From: Streptomyces sp. NBC_00376
GTDB lineage: Bacteria > Actinomycetota > Actinomycetes > Streptomycetales > Streptomycetaceae
Direction of reading: 5' to 3'
Assembly: GCF_036077095.1 (NCBI RefSeq)
Contig: NZ_CP107960.1
Location: forward strand, 3,100,001 to 3,164,000
Length of the DNA stretch: 64,000 bases
The position numbers and the translations under genes are program-made. Within the stretch, counting starts at the first letter, position 1, and each line of letters starts with the position of its first letter. Shown one piece after another: positions 23,810 to 33,477 of the stretch. Below the pieces are notes generated by a model. That model saw only the letters and a list, made by a program, of their open reading frames with translations, made no database searches and was not told where the DNA came from.

Positions 23810-25894
23810 TCAGCCGTTGCCGCCGAGGTCGATGACCACGGTCCGCTCGGCAGGGGTCTTGCCGAGCAGTGCGCTCTGCATGGCGTGTGCCACGTCGTCC
23901 GCGCTGAGCTGGTGCTTCTTGCCGTCGCCCTTGGTGATCATGATGCCGTCGAAGACGCCGTCGCAGAGGGTGTCGATGGCCTTCTTGTCGTAGTGCGGGA
24001 CCAGCTTGCCCTCGACCGGCACCATCGAGAGGATCTGCGGCAGCGACCTGGCCGGGCCGAACTGGATCTGCTTGGCGCCGGCCTTGATGGTGATCAGGCC
24101 GGACATCGCAGGCTTCGCGAACTCCTTCATCGCCCGGTCCAGTTCGGCCTGGGTGATGGTGGGTTCGCTGGTGGTGACGGGCAGTTGGACGACCTTCGTC
24201 CGGCCGGTCTGCACCTGGGCGCGGTACGCGTCGCGCACCGAGGTCATCGACTGGTTGACGTCCAGCGTCTTGCCCGACTTCCCGGGTACGGCGACGGCCT
24301 TGCCCGGCTCGAACTTGATCGTGCCGTCGTTGGCCGAGCCCGAGACGCCCGCCAGGTCCGTCAGTGCGACGCCGAGCTTCTCCTTGTCGACCGGGATCAC
24401 CGGGTCGACGGCGCGCTTGCCGCCGAAGAGCGAGCCGATGACGGAGACCGGGTTGTAGTCGCTGCCCGCCGCCGAGCGCACGGTCTCCTGGCTGTCCAGG
24501 GCGAGCCCGGCCTTGTCCGGTGCGAGCTCGGTCTTCCTGCCGTCCACCGAGAGCTGGAGCGGGGTCGCGGCACGCTTGCCGAGGGCGGCGTCCAGCTTGG
24601 TGACGCCCTCTTCCTTCGTGCCGCCGCCGATGTCGACGCCGAGGACGGTGGTGCCCTTGGGCACGTCGGAGTGGTTCATCAGCAGCCCGGCGCCGTAGGC
24701 GACACCGAGCAGCACGACGACACCGGCGCCGAGGAGGACCAGCTTGGAGCGGCCCTGCTTCTTCGCGGGCGCGGGCGCCGGTTCGGGACGCGGGGCGGGA
24801 GCCGGCGACGCGGCGGCGGGACCGCCGGGTCCGGCCGGTCCGGTGCCCATCGGGTCGGCCGGGCCGCGGGGCGCCGTTCCGGAGCCGTCCGCACCGGGCG
24901 TGCCCGGGAACAGGGACGGCGCCCGGAACTCCGGCGGAACGACGGGGATGCCGCTGGTGAGCGTGTCCCCGGAGACGTTGCCGCCGGGACCGGAGGCGGC
25001 CGGGGCCGGGGCCGGGGCCGCGAACTGCGGCGTCAGCACCGCGGTGTCGTCGGACATCCGCGGCGGGCCGTCGGGGCCGGAACCGGAGCCCGTCGGGCCG
25101 GAGCCCATGGGGCCCTGGCCGCCCGGTCCGCCGAGGTTCGGCGTGAGGGACGAAGTACCGGTGACCGGGCCCGTGGTGGGTCCGGCGGGGCCGGGGGTAC
25201 GCACGCCGAGGTTCGGCGTCGGACGCGAGCCGCCGGACGCGGGGCCACCGGTCCCGAAGTCGTCGGGGCGAGGGGCGCCCTGGTCGCCGCCGCGCTGCGG
25301 ACCGTCCGAGAAGTACGGCAGATCGGCACGGGGCGGCGTGGGTGCGGCACCTCCAGCGTCTCCGACGCCACCGGCCGTACCGCCACCTGCCGTACCGCCG
25401 CCGGGCGCACCGCCACCGGCGACCGAGGTGTTCGTGGGGGCCTTGCGCGGGGCGAACCAGTCGCTGCCGCTCTTCTCCCTGGCCGGCTTGTCGGCAGCCG
25501 GTTCCGCGCTCGCGGAATCGGTCCGGGCCTCGGCAGCCGACGGGGCGTCGGACGCGCCCGGCGCACCGTCCGCCGCGGGCGAACCGGGGCGCGGAATGCT
25601 GCCGGTGCGCTCGGCGTCGGGGTTGTCGGTGTCGCCCACGGGCGTGCGCATGACGACGGGCGGGATGGGACGCGAGCCCGGAATGTTGATCCGGATACGC
25701 GTCGTCAGGGTCGTCTCGGTCCTCGGCTCCTCGGACTGGGACGGGTCCGCAGGCTCCGGGGCCCCCGCCGGGGCATCCTGCGAGGGGTGCAGCGACGGAT
25801 ACTGGCGGGATCCGTACGGCGGCGTCCCCGAGGGGTACGCGGCTCCTCCGCGCCCCTGGGGCCCGGAGGACGAACTGTCAGTTTCACGACTCAA
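23810..25894 (-). CDS. Pro-rich membrane protein with putative peptidoglycan-binding (YoaR/PG_binding_4-like) domain
   Basis: 694 residues. The first ~375 are a low-complexity, Pro/Gly/Ser-rich, presumably cytoplasmic region. A transmembrane helix follows at about 380-402 (LVLLGAGVVVLLGVAYGAGLL). The extracytoplasmic part begins GTTVLGVDIGGGTKEEGV, the usual lead-in to the PG_binding_4 domain found before VanW domains, but no VanW domain follows. The start is TTG at 25894 with GGAG 8 nt upstream. Wall binding is inferred. The long Pro-rich part resembles those of Streptomyces kinase substrates and septal proteins. Confidence 0.75.
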   Translation of the reverse strand: MSRETDSSSSGPQGRGGAAYPSGTPPYGSRQYPSLHPSQDAPAGAPEPADPSQSEEPRTETTLTTRIRINIPGSRPIPPVVMRTPVGDTDNPDAERTGSIPRPGSPAADGAPGASDAPSAAEARTDSASAEPAADKPAREKSGSDWFAPRKAPTNTSVAGGGAPGGGTAGGGTAGGVGDAGGAAPTPPRADLPYFSDGPQRGGDQGAPRPDDFGTGGPASGGSRPTPNLGVRTPGPAGPTTGPVTGTSSLTPNLGGPGGQGPMGSGPTGSGSGPDGPPRMSDDTAVLTPQFAAPAPAPAASGPGGNVSGDTLTSGIPVVPPEFRAPSLFPGTPGADGSGTAPRGPADPMGTGPAGPGGPAAASPAPAPRPEPAPAPAKKQGRSKLVLLGAGVVVLLGVAYGAGLLMNHSDVPKGTTVLGVDIGGGTKEEGVTKLDAALGKRAATPLQLSVDGRKTELAPDKAGLALDSQETVRSAAGSDYNPVSVIGSLFGGKRAVDPVIPVDKEKLGVALTDLAGVSGSANDGTIKFEPGKAVAVPGKSGKTLDVNQSMTSVRDAYRAQVQTGRTKVVQLPVTTSEPTITQAELDRAMKEFAKPAMSGLITIKAGAKQIQFGPARSLPQILSMVPVEGKLVPHYDKKAIDTLCDGVFDGIMITKGDGKKHQLSADDVAHAMQSALLGKTPAERTVVIDLGGNG

Positions 25895-26069
25895 AGCAGG
25901 TTCTCCCGATTGGCTCCGCCGCCCGTACTTCCCCCATGCCGCAGGCCAGGGGACGGCTCGGCGCGCGAACCACCATACTGGGCGCCGCCGGCGCACACCC
26001 CGCGACCGGGGGAAACGGCCGTGCGGACACCGGACGGACAAGGGGCATTACGGGATCGGACGTGGCACA

Positions 26070-26516
26070 TTACTTGCCAGGTCGGCCACTGTCGGCGCCC
26101 TGTTGGGGCGACCGCGACATGGTGGCACAGATCACAGCGACAGCCATCCCGCCCAGCATGAAAAGAGTCAGGCCCAGTTCATCGCCGAAGACATAGTCGC
26201 CTTCCGGGCGTCCACCCAGCAGAACGACGATCGAAATCAGCCATCCCGCGGCGGGCGCCAGGGCGCCGAGCTGGGTGCCGAAGAGGAGGCGTCCGCCGTG
26301 GAAGAGCCCGGCGGCGGCCAGCAGCGCGAGCAGCAATCCGGCGGGGAACCAGGCGGCTTGGACGAGTGCCCCGGCGAGCCCCACGAGCGCGCCCAGCACT
26401 GCGAGGCCCGCATAGGCGGCGATCCGCCCGGGGTTGAGGGGCGCGGCGAGGCCGGTGGGCGCGCCGCCCCCGGCGGCGTTCGAGGGGCGCGGTGCGCGCT
26501 GCTTGCCGCCGCTCAT
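26070..26516 (-). CDS. DUF6113-like four-helix membrane protein
   Basis: 148 residues with four predicted transmembrane helices ([69 protein letters not shown]) and a short basic N-terminus. Its ATG overlaps the mshB stop (ATGA), so both are translated from one message. It matches small membrane proteins found beside mshB across Streptomyces. Function is unknown. Confidence 0.78.
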   Translation of the reverse strand: MSGGKQRAPRPSNAAGGGAPTGLAAPLNPGRIAAYAGLAVLGALVGLAGALVQAAWFPAGLLLALLAAAGLFHGGRLLFGTQLGALAPAAGWLISIVVLLGGRPEGDYVFGDELGLTLFMLGGMAVAVICATMSRSPQQGADSGRPGK

Positions 26517-27412
26517 CGCTCCGCTCCCGCCACGCCCGCGAACAGGTCGTCCTCCCGGGCCCCCCGGGGGGCTCCGGAATCGCCGCGCACCAACTCGTAG
26601 TACTCGGTGGTGAAGAGGGGCTGGCCGAGGTCGTTGGAGAGGGCGAAGAAGGGACCGTCCACGGAGATCTGGGTGGCGTGGGCCCGCATCGCGGTGCTCT
26701 TGGCGGCGGCGTGGGCCGTTCCGTCGATCTGCGCGGTGATCCTGGCGTCGTCGACCACGCCCGGTACGTCATCGATGGCGGCGATGGAGGGGAAGGCGTC
26801 CGGCGCCGTCTCCCGGAGGCGGGCGAAGCCCTCCTCGGCGACCGTGCGGGGCACCCGGTTCCAGTAGATCTTGGCGATGGTGTGCGGGGCGTCGGACCCG
26901 GTGCGGTACCCGGGATCGGCGGCGAGCTCGGCTGCGCGCATCGCGACGCGGTGGGCCTGGATGTGGTCGGGGTGTCCGTAGCCGCCGTCGGGGTCGTAGG
27001 TGACCAGGACCTGCGGGCGCACCGAGCGGATCACCTCCACCAGGTGCCCGGCGGCTTCGTCCACGTCGGCGGCCCAGAAGGCGCCGGGGCGGTGGTTCTG
27101 CTCGGCGCCCATCATTCCGGAGTCGCGGAAGCGTCCGGGCCCGCCCAGGAGCCGGTGGTCGGTGACCCCCAGCTCCTTCATCGCCGCGTCGAGCTCGCCC
27201 CGGCGGTACGGGCCCAGGGTGTCGTCCCGGTCGGCCGCGAGATGGGCGAGCGAGGGCGGGATGACCTCGCCCTCCTCGCCGAGCGTGCAGGTCACCAGGG
27301 TGACCTGGGCACCCTCGGCCGCGTACTTGGCCATGGTGGCGCCGTTGTTGATCGACTCGTCGTCGGGGTGCGCGTGCACCAGGAGGAGACGCCGGGCGGG
27401 ATGGTCCGTCAT
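26513..27412 (-). CDS. mshB: Mycothiol biosynthesis deacetylase MshB
   Basis: N-acetyl-1-D-myo-inositol-2-amino-2-deoxy-alpha-D-glucopyranoside deacetylase, the second committed step of mycothiol synthesis. 299 residues of the LmbE/PIG-L fold. The zinc site includes His15, Asp18 in AHPDDE and the late His of [12 protein letters not shown]; the deacetylase Asp is in the first motif. The length is standard. The ATG at 27412 is selected over codons 27 bp upstream because family members begin [18 protein letters not shown]. It is coupled to the DUF6113 gene. Confidence 0.93.
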   Translation of the reverse strand: MTDHPARRLLLVHAHPDDESINNGATMAKYAAEGAQVTLVTCTLGEEGEVIPPSLAHLAADRDDTLGPYRRGELDAAMKELGVTDHRLLGGPGRFRDSGMMGAEQNHRPGAFWAADVDEAAGHLVEVIRSVRPQVLVTYDPDGGYGHPDHIQAHRVAMRAAELAADPGYRTGSDAPHTIAKIYWNRVPRTVAEEGFARLRETAPDAFPSIAAIDDVPGVVDDARITAQIDGTAHAAAKSTAMRAHATQISVDGPFFALSNDLGQPLFTTEYYELVRGDSGAPRGAREDDLFAGVAGAER

Positions 27413-27510
27413 GGGGACCACCCTACGAGCCGGGCGCACCGATCACCGCCCGCGTCACCACCGCACCCCGCACACCGACCACCGCGCACCGACCGCCGAC
27501 GGGCCGGGCC

Positions 27511-27705
27511 TCAGAACTTGAGGCTTCCGATCATGCCCGCCACATTCGTGGTCAGGTTCGAGATGCTCGGCGCGATCGACGAGCTGGCGAGATAGAAACC
27601 GAGCAGTGCGCAGACCACCGCATGTCCGCCCTTCAGTCCGGATTTCCGGATCAGCAGGAAGACGACGATCGCCAGCAGCACCACCGCCGAAATCGAGAGT
27701 GCCAC
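27511..27705 (-). CDS. 64-residue two-helix membrane protein, unknown function
   Basis: A small hydrophobic protein: helix one at about 3-19 (LSISAVVLLAIVVFLLI), a basic turn (RKSGLKGG), helix two at about 30-47, and a tail ending GMIGSLKF. No functional motif. GAGGTG precedes the ATG. It stands alone between mshB and the divergent peptidase gene. Similar short proteins occur in actinomycetes; some plasmid spread proteins look alike, but no transfer genes are nearby. Confidence 0.68.
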   Translation of the reverse strand: MALSISAVVLLAIVVFLLIRKSGLKGGHAVVCALLGFYLASSSIAPSISNLTTNVAGMIGSLKF

Positions 27706-27870
27706 GGCGGTTCACCTCCATCAGTACGGTCGGGACGGGCAGCACACATGGAGCCAGCAGGTTCATACCCACCGAGCGCTACGGATCATAACTATCCGTC
27801 GTAACGCATTGATCGGGGCACAGCAGCACGAGGGGCGCACGACCGGGCGGTCGGGGACTAGGTTCGATGC

Positions 27871-30003
27871 ATGACTTCGCAGAAGATCTCCTTTCCCCGT
27901 CAGCACGCCAGGACGATGCGGTTCACCCTCGGCGCCCCTCGGTCGTTCACCGTTTCACCCGACGGGGAGCGGGTGATCTTCCTGCGCTCGGGCTCCGGGA
28001 CGGACCGTTCGGGCCGGTTGTGGGTCCTCGACCTGCCGAAGGACGGAGCGCCCCGGGAGCGCGTGGTCGCCGATCCCCAGGCCCTGCTGGGGGGTTCGGC
28101 GGAGCGGCTGTCGGCGCAGGAGCGGGCCCGGCGCGAGCGCAGCCGAGAGGGGTCGTCGGGGATCGTCGGCTACGCGGTCGACGCGGCGGCCGAGTTGGCC
28201 GCCTTCGCGCTCTCCGGGAAGGTGTACGTCGCCGAACTGCGGGCGGGTACGGCCCGCGCGCTGCCGGTGCCGGGCCCGGTGATCGACCCCCGGCCGTCAC
28301 CGGACGGACGACACATCGCATATGTGTCCAAGGGTGCACTGCGGGTCGTGGGCGCGGAGGGCGACGGCGACCGGGCGCTCGCCGAGCCGGACGGGGACGA
28401 TGTCTCGTACGGTCTCGCGGAGTTCATCGCGGCCGAGGAGATGCAGCGCTCGCGCGGCTTCTGGTGGTCGCCGGATTCGGACCGGCTGCTGGTCGCCCGG
28501 GTCGACAACGCCCCCGTGCAGCGGTGGTGGATCGCGGACCCCGCGCACCCGGACCTCAGGCCCGCCGAGGTCGCCTACCCGGCGGCCGGGACGCCCAACG
28601 CCGACGTGCGGCTCTTCGTGCTGGGCCTGGACGGCGCCCGCACCGAAGTGGTCTGGGACCGGGCGCGCCACCCCTATCTGGCGCAGGTGCACTGGTCGTC
28701 GCAGGGGGCGCCGCTGCTGCTGGTGCAGTCCCGCGACCAGCAGAGTCATCTCTTCCTCGCGGTGGACCCGGAGACCGGTTCGACGCGGACGGTGCATGCC
28801 GACGAGGACCCGGTTTGGCTGGAAATCTTTCCCGGGGTGCCCGCCTGGGCGCCGGACGGCCGACTCGTGCGGATCGCGGACGAGGGCGGGGCGCGGGTGC
28901 TCGCGGTCGGCGACCGGCTGCTGACCGGAGCGCAGTTGCAGCTCCAGGCGGTGCTGGACATCGGCGAGTCGGACATCCTGATCTCGGCCACGGCCGGTGA
29001 GGAGGCGGCCGAGCCGGAGCTCGGCGAGACCCATGTCTACCGGGTCAACGAACTGGGCGTGGAACGAGTGTCCGAAGGGGCCGGGGTGCACTCGGCGGTC
29101 CGCGCGGGCGGGGTGACGGTGCTGGTCACCCACTCCCTGGACCGGCCGGGGGCCCTGGTCGAGGTGGTCCGGGACGGCAAGCGGATCGCGACCGTGACGA
29201 GCCATGCGCAGGAGCCGGTCCTCTCCGCCCGGGTCCACCTCACCGAGGGGGGCGCACGGCGAATTCCGTGCGCCGTGCTGCTCCCCGAGGGGTACAAGGA
29301 GTCGGACGGTCCGCTTCCGGTACTGATGGATCCGTACGGCGGACCGCACGGCCGCCGGGTGGTCGCCGCGCACAATCCGCATCTGACGTCGCAGTGGTTC
29401 GCGAACCAGGGCTTCGCGGTCGTGGTCGCGGACGGCCGGGGCACACCGGGTCGTTCGCCCGGCTGGGAGAAGTCGGTCAAGAACAACCTGGCGCTCTCCA
29501 TGGACGACCAGGTCGAGGCCCTGCACGCCCTCGCGGACCGGTTCCCGCTGGACCTCGGCAAGGTCGCGATCCGCGGCTGGTCGTTCGGCGGATATCTGGC
29601 CGCCCTGGCCGTGACCCGCCGGCCCGACGTCTTCCACGCGGCGGTGGTCGGCGCCCCGGTGACCGACCAGCGGCTGTACGACACCCACTACACCGAGCGT
29701 TATCTCGGCGACCCGGCGAAGCAGCCCGAGGTGTACGCGCACAACTCGGTGATCACCGACGAGGGGCTCTCGGAGGCCGCCGAGCAGGTGCGGCCGATGA
29801 TGATCGTCCACGGCCTCGCGGACGACAACGTGGTGGTCGCGCACTCGCTCAGGTTCTCGTCGGCGCTGCTCTCGGCCGGACGCCCGCACGAGGTGCTGCC
29901 GCTCAGCGGGGTGACGCACATGACCCCGCAGGAGCAGGTGGCGGAGAATCTGCTGCTGCTCCAGGTCGACTTCCTGAAGCGGTCGTTGGGGCTGCTCGGC
30001 TGA
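27871..30003 (+). CDS. Dipeptidyl-peptidase IV-type prolyl oligopeptidase (S9B)
   Basis: 710-residue serine peptidase expected to remove N-terminal X-Pro dipeptides. The N-terminal beta-propeller (DPPIV_N; EEMQRSRGFWWSPDSDRLL is diagnostic, its EE pair binding the substrate amino group) precedes an alpha/beta-hydrolase. The triad is Ser571 (GWSFGGY), Asp651 or 652 (GLADDNVV) and His683 (GVTHM). No signal peptide is present, so it is probably cytoplasmic and could recycle imported peptides, fitting the peptide-uptake operons nearby. Confidence 0.92.
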   Translation: MTSQKISFPRQHARTMRFTLGAPRSFTVSPDGERVIFLRSGSGTDRSGRLWVLDLPKDGAPRERVVADPQALLGGSAERLSAQERARRERSREGSSGIVGYAVDAAAELAAFALSGKVYVAELRAGTARALPVPGPVIDPRPSPDGRHIAYVSKGALRVVGAEGDGDRALAEPDGDDVSYGLAEFIAAEEMQRSRGFWWSPDSDRLLVARVDNAPVQRWWIADPAHPDLRPAEVAYPAAGTPNADVRLFVLGLDGARTEVVWDRARHPYLAQVHWSSQGAPLLLVQSRDQQSHLFLAVDPETGSTRTVHADEDPVWLEIFPGVPAWAPDGRLVRIADEGGARVLAVGDRLLTGAQLQLQAVLDIGESDILISATAGEEAAEPELGETHVYRVNELGVERVSEGAGVHSAVRAGGVTVLVTHSLDRPGALVEVVRDGKRIATVTSHAQEPVLSARVHLTEGGARRIPCAVLLPEGYKESDGPLPVLMDPYGGPHGRRVVAAHNPHLTSQWFANQGFAVVVADGRGTPGRSPGWEKSVKNNLALSMDDQVEALHALADRFPLDLGKVAIRGWSFGGYLAALAVTRRPDVFHAAVVGAPVTDQRLYDTHYTERYLGDPAKQPEVYAHNSVITDEGLSEAAEQVRPMMIVHGLADDNVVVAHSLRFSSALLSAGRPHEVLPLSGVTHMTPQEQVAENLLLLQVDFLKRSLGLLG

Positions 30004-30007
30004 GAGC

Positions 30008-30044
30008 CTGTCGGGTGACCTCTGATCGGGCGGTCACCCGGCAG
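30008..30044. terminator. Bidirectional hairpin terminator
   Basis: 13-bp stem with one G-U pair (CTGTCGGGTGACC / GGTCACCCGGCAG) between the convergent peptidase and 8-TM genes. Confidence 0.72.
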
Positions 30045-30067
30045 CCTCTGAGCCGTCGCCCTCCCCG

Positions 30068-31090
30068 TCACCAGCCGGGCGGCGGCTGGGACGGGGGCGG
30101 CGGCCCGAAGACGCCGGGGCGCGGATAGCCGTACCCCTGCCCGTAGCCCTGGTCGGGCAGCGGCGGGGGTGCGGCCGGGCCCGGCCGGGCCAGCGCCAGC
30201 AGCACCACGACGCCGACGAACACCTCGAAGAACCCGGTCGCCACGGTGAGCTGGGCCTCGACCGGCAGATCGGCGAAGTGCTCCAGCAGCTCTTCGTGCA
30301 CCGACCGGGCCACGCCCACCCCGCCGCCGCCCAGCAGCAGCGCGGCGGCGATCAGGCCGAACGGGCGCGCGTGCACGGCGCGCGGCAGCCCGCTCACCCC
30401 GGCGAACAGGCAGAGCAGCGCCAGGACGGCCGTGAACCAGCCGGGCGGCGGGTCGGTCAGTCCCTGGAAGATCTTGTCCCCGCCCAGGAACCAGTCGGGG
30501 TAGATGTACGGGATCCGCACCGCCTGACGGATCTCCCAGGCGATCGTGACCGCTCCCGCCGCGCCGAGGCAGAGGAAGGCGATCACCCCCGCGCCCTGTC
30601 CGGGCCGGGCCGGGGCGTCTTCGGAGAAGTCGTGCGGTGCCCGGCGGCCGGCCGCCGGGCACCGGCGGCCGGCCGCCGCGGTGATGATCAGCGCGATGCC
30701 CGCCGCGAGCGACGCGAAGGCGCAGAGCAGGGCGCGGGTGCGCAGGTCGTCGACGAACCGGCCGTCCATCCGGGGCTCGCCGATGTTCCAGAGTCCGGGC
30801 AGCCGTACCACGATCGTGAGCACACCGGTGGCGACCAGCGTGGCGGCGGCCACCGAGGACCGCAGGGACGCGACGGCCGCGGCGACGTACACCGCGAACA
30901 GCACCACGTCGTACGGCGAAGTGGCCGGGTTCAGCGTTATCTGCGCGTCGCGATAGCCGGCCCAGTAGTGCCACAACCGCTCGATGCCGTCGGCCGCCCT
31001 GACGTCCCGTACGACCCAGCCCGCGACGATCAACGCGAGCACGGCGCAGAGAACGGCACCTGTGACCCTTGCCCCCCGAGTGAGTATCAC
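30068..31090 (-). CDS. Eight-helix integral membrane protein, unknown function
   Basis: About 340 residues with eight hydrophobic segments and a cytoplasmic Pro/Gly/Tyr-rich tail (YGQGYGYPRPGVFGPPPP). No transporter, enzyme or channel motif was recognised. The predicted outside loop after helix one contains WHYWAGYRDAQITLNP. The start is taken as GTG at 31090, with no clear ribosome-binding site. Such proteins with Pro-Tyr tails are common hypothetical proteins in Streptomyces. Confidence 0.65.
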   Translation of the reverse strand: MILTRGARVTGAVLCAVLALIVAGWVVRDVRAADGIERLWHYWAGYRDAQITLNPATSPYDVVLFAVYVAAAVASLRSSVAAATLVATGVLTIVVRLPGLWNIGEPRMDGRFVDDLRTRALLCAFASLAAGIALIITAAAGRRCPAAGRRAPHDFSEDAPARPGQGAGVIAFLCLGAAGAVTIAWEIRQAVRIPYIYPDWFLGGDKIFQGLTDPPPGWFTAVLALLCLFAGVSGLPRAVHARPFGLIAAALLLGGGGVGVARSVHEELLEHFADLPVEAQLTVATGFFEVFVGVVVLLALARPGPAAPPPLPDQGYGQGYGYPRPGVFGPPPPSQPPPGW

Positions 31091-31157
31091 CCGAGCGATA
31101 CTTCACCGTCCCCGCCCGCCGGACAAGGGGTTCGTCGGCGTGGTGCGTCAACGGGCA

Positions 31158-31192
31158 ACCGGCCGGGAGGACTTGAAGGCCTCCCGGCCGGT
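31158..31192 (-). terminator. Terminator of the first opp operon
   Basis: Perfect 13-bp inverted repeat (arm ACCGGCCGGGAGG) with a 9-nt loop, about 94 bp after the last gene of the operon. Confidence 0.75.
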
Positions 31193-31285
31193 ACACGGCA
31201 CCCGCACGGCCGTACCCGGACATGCTGTCCGGTCCGTATATCGGACGTGAGACGCCCGGGTTGCCCACGCGTTAACGCGCCCGCG

Positions 31286-32497
31286 TCAGCCGCCCCGGGC
31301 GGACCCGGACGGAGCCGCCCCGTTCTCCCCGTCCGAACCGTCCGAACCCTCCACACCGTCCGCACCCTTCGAACCCTCCGGCGGACCGTCCTCCTCCGCT
31401 GTCTCCCCCGGCGTCTCCTCCGCCACCTCCCCCGGCGTCTCCAGCAGCCCCTCCGGCGGCACCACCTGCTTCTCCTCCGCGAAGTGGCAGGCCGAGTCGT
31501 GCCCGGCCGGGGTGTCCGCCAGCCGGAAGACGGCCGGGACCGCCAGCAGCGGCACCTCCAGTTCGCACCGCTCCTGCGCCTTCCAGCACCGGGTGCGGAA
31601 GCGGCAGCCGGAGGGCGGGTTGGCGGGCGAGGGGACGTCGCCGTGCAGGATGATCCGCTCCCGGTGCTCCCGGGCAGCCGGGTCCGGCACCGGGACGGCG
31701 GACAGCAGCGCCTGGGTGTACGGGTGCGTGGGATGGTCGTAGATCTGCTCGTCGGAGCCGATCTCGACGATCCGGCCCAGGTACATCACGCCGACCCGGT
31801 CGGAGATGTGCCGGACGATCGACAGGTCGTGCGCGATGAAGACGTAGGCGAGCCCGAACTCCGCCTGGAGCCGGTCCAGCAGGTTGACGACCTGCGCCTG
31901 CACGGAGACGTCGAGGGCGGAGACGGGTTCGTCGGCGACGATGATCTCGGGGTTCAGCGCGAGGCCGCGGGCGATACCGATGCGCTGGCGCTGGCCGCCG
32001 GAGAACTGGTGCGGGTAGCGGTTGATGTACTCCGGGTTGAGGCCGACGACGTCCAGCAGGTCCTGCACCTTGCGGCGCCGCTCCCCCTTCGGGGCCACCT
32101 CGGGGTGGATCTCGTACGGCTCCCCGATGATGTCGCCGACCGTCATGCGCGGGTTCAGCGAGGTGTACGGGTCCTGGAACACCATCTGGATGTTGCGGCG
32201 CACGGCCTTCAGGGCACGGCCGGACAGCTTGGTGATGTCCTCGCCCTTGTACTTGATCGCGCCGGCCGTCGGCTGTTCCAGATGGACCAGCATCTTCGCC
32301 ACGGTCGACTTGCCGCAGCCGGACTCCCCCACGATGCCGAGCGTCTCGCCGGCCGCGAGGTCGAAGGAGACCCCGTCGACCGCCTTGACGGCGCCGATCT
32401 GCTTCTTGATCAGGATGCCCTGGGTCAGCGGGTAGTACTTGACCAGATCGCGGACCTCCAGGATCGGTTCGCCGCCTTCGCGCGCTTCAGCGTGCAT
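31286..32497 (-). CDS. Oligopeptide ABC transporter ATPase, OppF/DppF type (operon 1)
   Basis: 403-residue importer ATPase. Walker [10 protein letters not shown], signature [14 protein letters not shown], Walker [13 protein letters not shown] and switch [10 protein letters not shown] are intact. The C-terminal oligopeptide-transporter domain contains the Cys-bearing [10 protein letters not shown] and ACHFAEE. The last ~60 residues are an acidic Glu/Gly/Ser tail absent from its paralogue at 44769. It overlaps the upstream ATPase gene by 11 nt and ends the operon. It should pair with the next ATPase and two permeases. Confidence 0.92.
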   Translation of the reverse strand: MHAEAREGGEPILEVRDLVKYYPLTQGILIKKQIGAVKAVDGVSFDLAAGETLGIVGESGCGKSTVAKMLVHLEQPTAGAIKYKGEDITKLSGRALKAVRRNIQMVFQDPYTSLNPRMTVGDIIGEPYEIHPEVAPKGERRRKVQDLLDVVGLNPEYINRYPHQFSGGQRQRIGIARGLALNPEIIVADEPVSALDVSVQAQVVNLLDRLQAEFGLAYVFIAHDLSIVRHISDRVGVMYLGRIVEIGSDEQIYDHPTHPYTQALLSAVPVPDPAAREHRERIILHGDVPSPANPPSGCRFRTRCWKAQERCELEVPLLAVPAVFRLADTPAGHDSACHFAEEKQVVPPEGLLETPGEVAEETPGETAEEDGPPEGSKGADGVEGSDGSDGENGAAPSGSARGG

Positions 32498-33464
32498 CGA
32501 GCGTCTCCTTCCAGAAGTAGCAGGCGCTCTCGCGGTGCTCGGCCACCTCGAACAGCGGCGGCACCTCGCCCCGGCAGATCTCCTGGGCCATCGGGCAGCG
32601 CGGGTTGAAGGCGCAGCCGGGCGGGATGTGCAGCAGGTTGGGCGGCAGGCCCTTGATCGCGTACAGCTCCCGGCCCTTCTGGTCCAGGCGCGGGATCGAC
32701 CGGAGCAGGCCCTTGGTGTACGGGTGGGCGGGCGCCCGGTAGATCTCGTGGACCGGGGCGGACTCGACGATCCGGCCCGCGTACATGACGGCGATCTTGT
32801 CGGCGACGTCCGCGACCACGCCCAGGTCGTGGGTGATCAGGATCAGGCCCATGTTCAGCTCGCGCTGGAGCTCGGCGAGCAGGTCCATCACCTGGGCCTG
32901 GACGGTCACGTCGAGGGCGGTGGTGGGTTCGTCCGCGATGATCAGCGACGGTTCCAGCGCCATCGCCATGGCGATCATGATGCGCTGGCGCATGCCGCCG
33001 GAGAACTGGTGCGGGAAGTTCCCGACGCGTTCCTTCGCCGCCGGGATGCGGACCCGGTCCATCAGTTCCACGGCCTTCAGCTTCGCGTCCTTGTGGGACA
33101 TCCCCCGGTGCACGACGAACATCTCGCCGAGCTGCTCCCCGACGCTGAGCACGGGGTTGAGGGAGGAGAGCGCGTCCTGGAAGATCATGGCCATCTCCTG
33201 GCCGCGGATCTTCCGGCGTTCCTCCTTCTTCATCTTCAGCAGGTCGCGGTCCTTGAAGAGGATCTCGCCGCCGCTGATCTTTCCCGGGGGCATGTCGAGG
33301 ATGCCCATGATGGCCTGGGCGGTGACCGACTTGCCGGAGCCGGACTCGCCGAGGACTGCCAGCGTCTCGCCCTCGGCCACCGAGTAGTCGACCCCGTTGA
33401 CGGCCTTGGCCACTCCGTCGCGGGTGTGGAACTCCACGTGCAGATCGCGCACTTCGAGCAACAT
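32487..33464 (-). CDS. Oligopeptide ABC transporter ATPase, OppD/DppD type (operon 1)
   Basis: 325-residue ATPase with Walker [10 protein letters not shown], signature [14 protein letters not shown], Walker [13 protein letters not shown] and switch [10 protein letters not shown]. The C-terminal domain has [15 protein letters not shown]. It is very close to the paralogue at 45913; the first 40 residues ([16 protein letters not shown]...) are almost identical. It lies 13 bp after the OppC-type permease and overlaps the OppF-type gene, so all are one transcript. Confidence 0.92.
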   Translation of the reverse strand: MLLEVRDLHVEFHTRDGVAKAVNGVDYSVAEGETLAVLGESGSGKSVTAQAIMGILDMPPGKISGGEILFKDRDLLKMKKEERRKIRGQEMAMIFQDALSSLNPVLSVGEQLGEMFVVHRGMSHKDAKLKAVELMDRVRIPAAKERVGNFPHQFSGGMRQRIMIAMAMALEPSLIIADEPTTALDVTVQAQVMDLLAELQRELNMGLILITHDLGVVADVADKIAVMYAGRIVESAPVHEIYRAPAHPYTKGLLRSIPRLDQKGRELYAIKGLPPNLLHIPPGCAFNPRCPMAQEICRGEVPPLFEVAEHRESACYFWKETLDAR

Positions 33465-33477
33465 GGCAGCGGACTCC

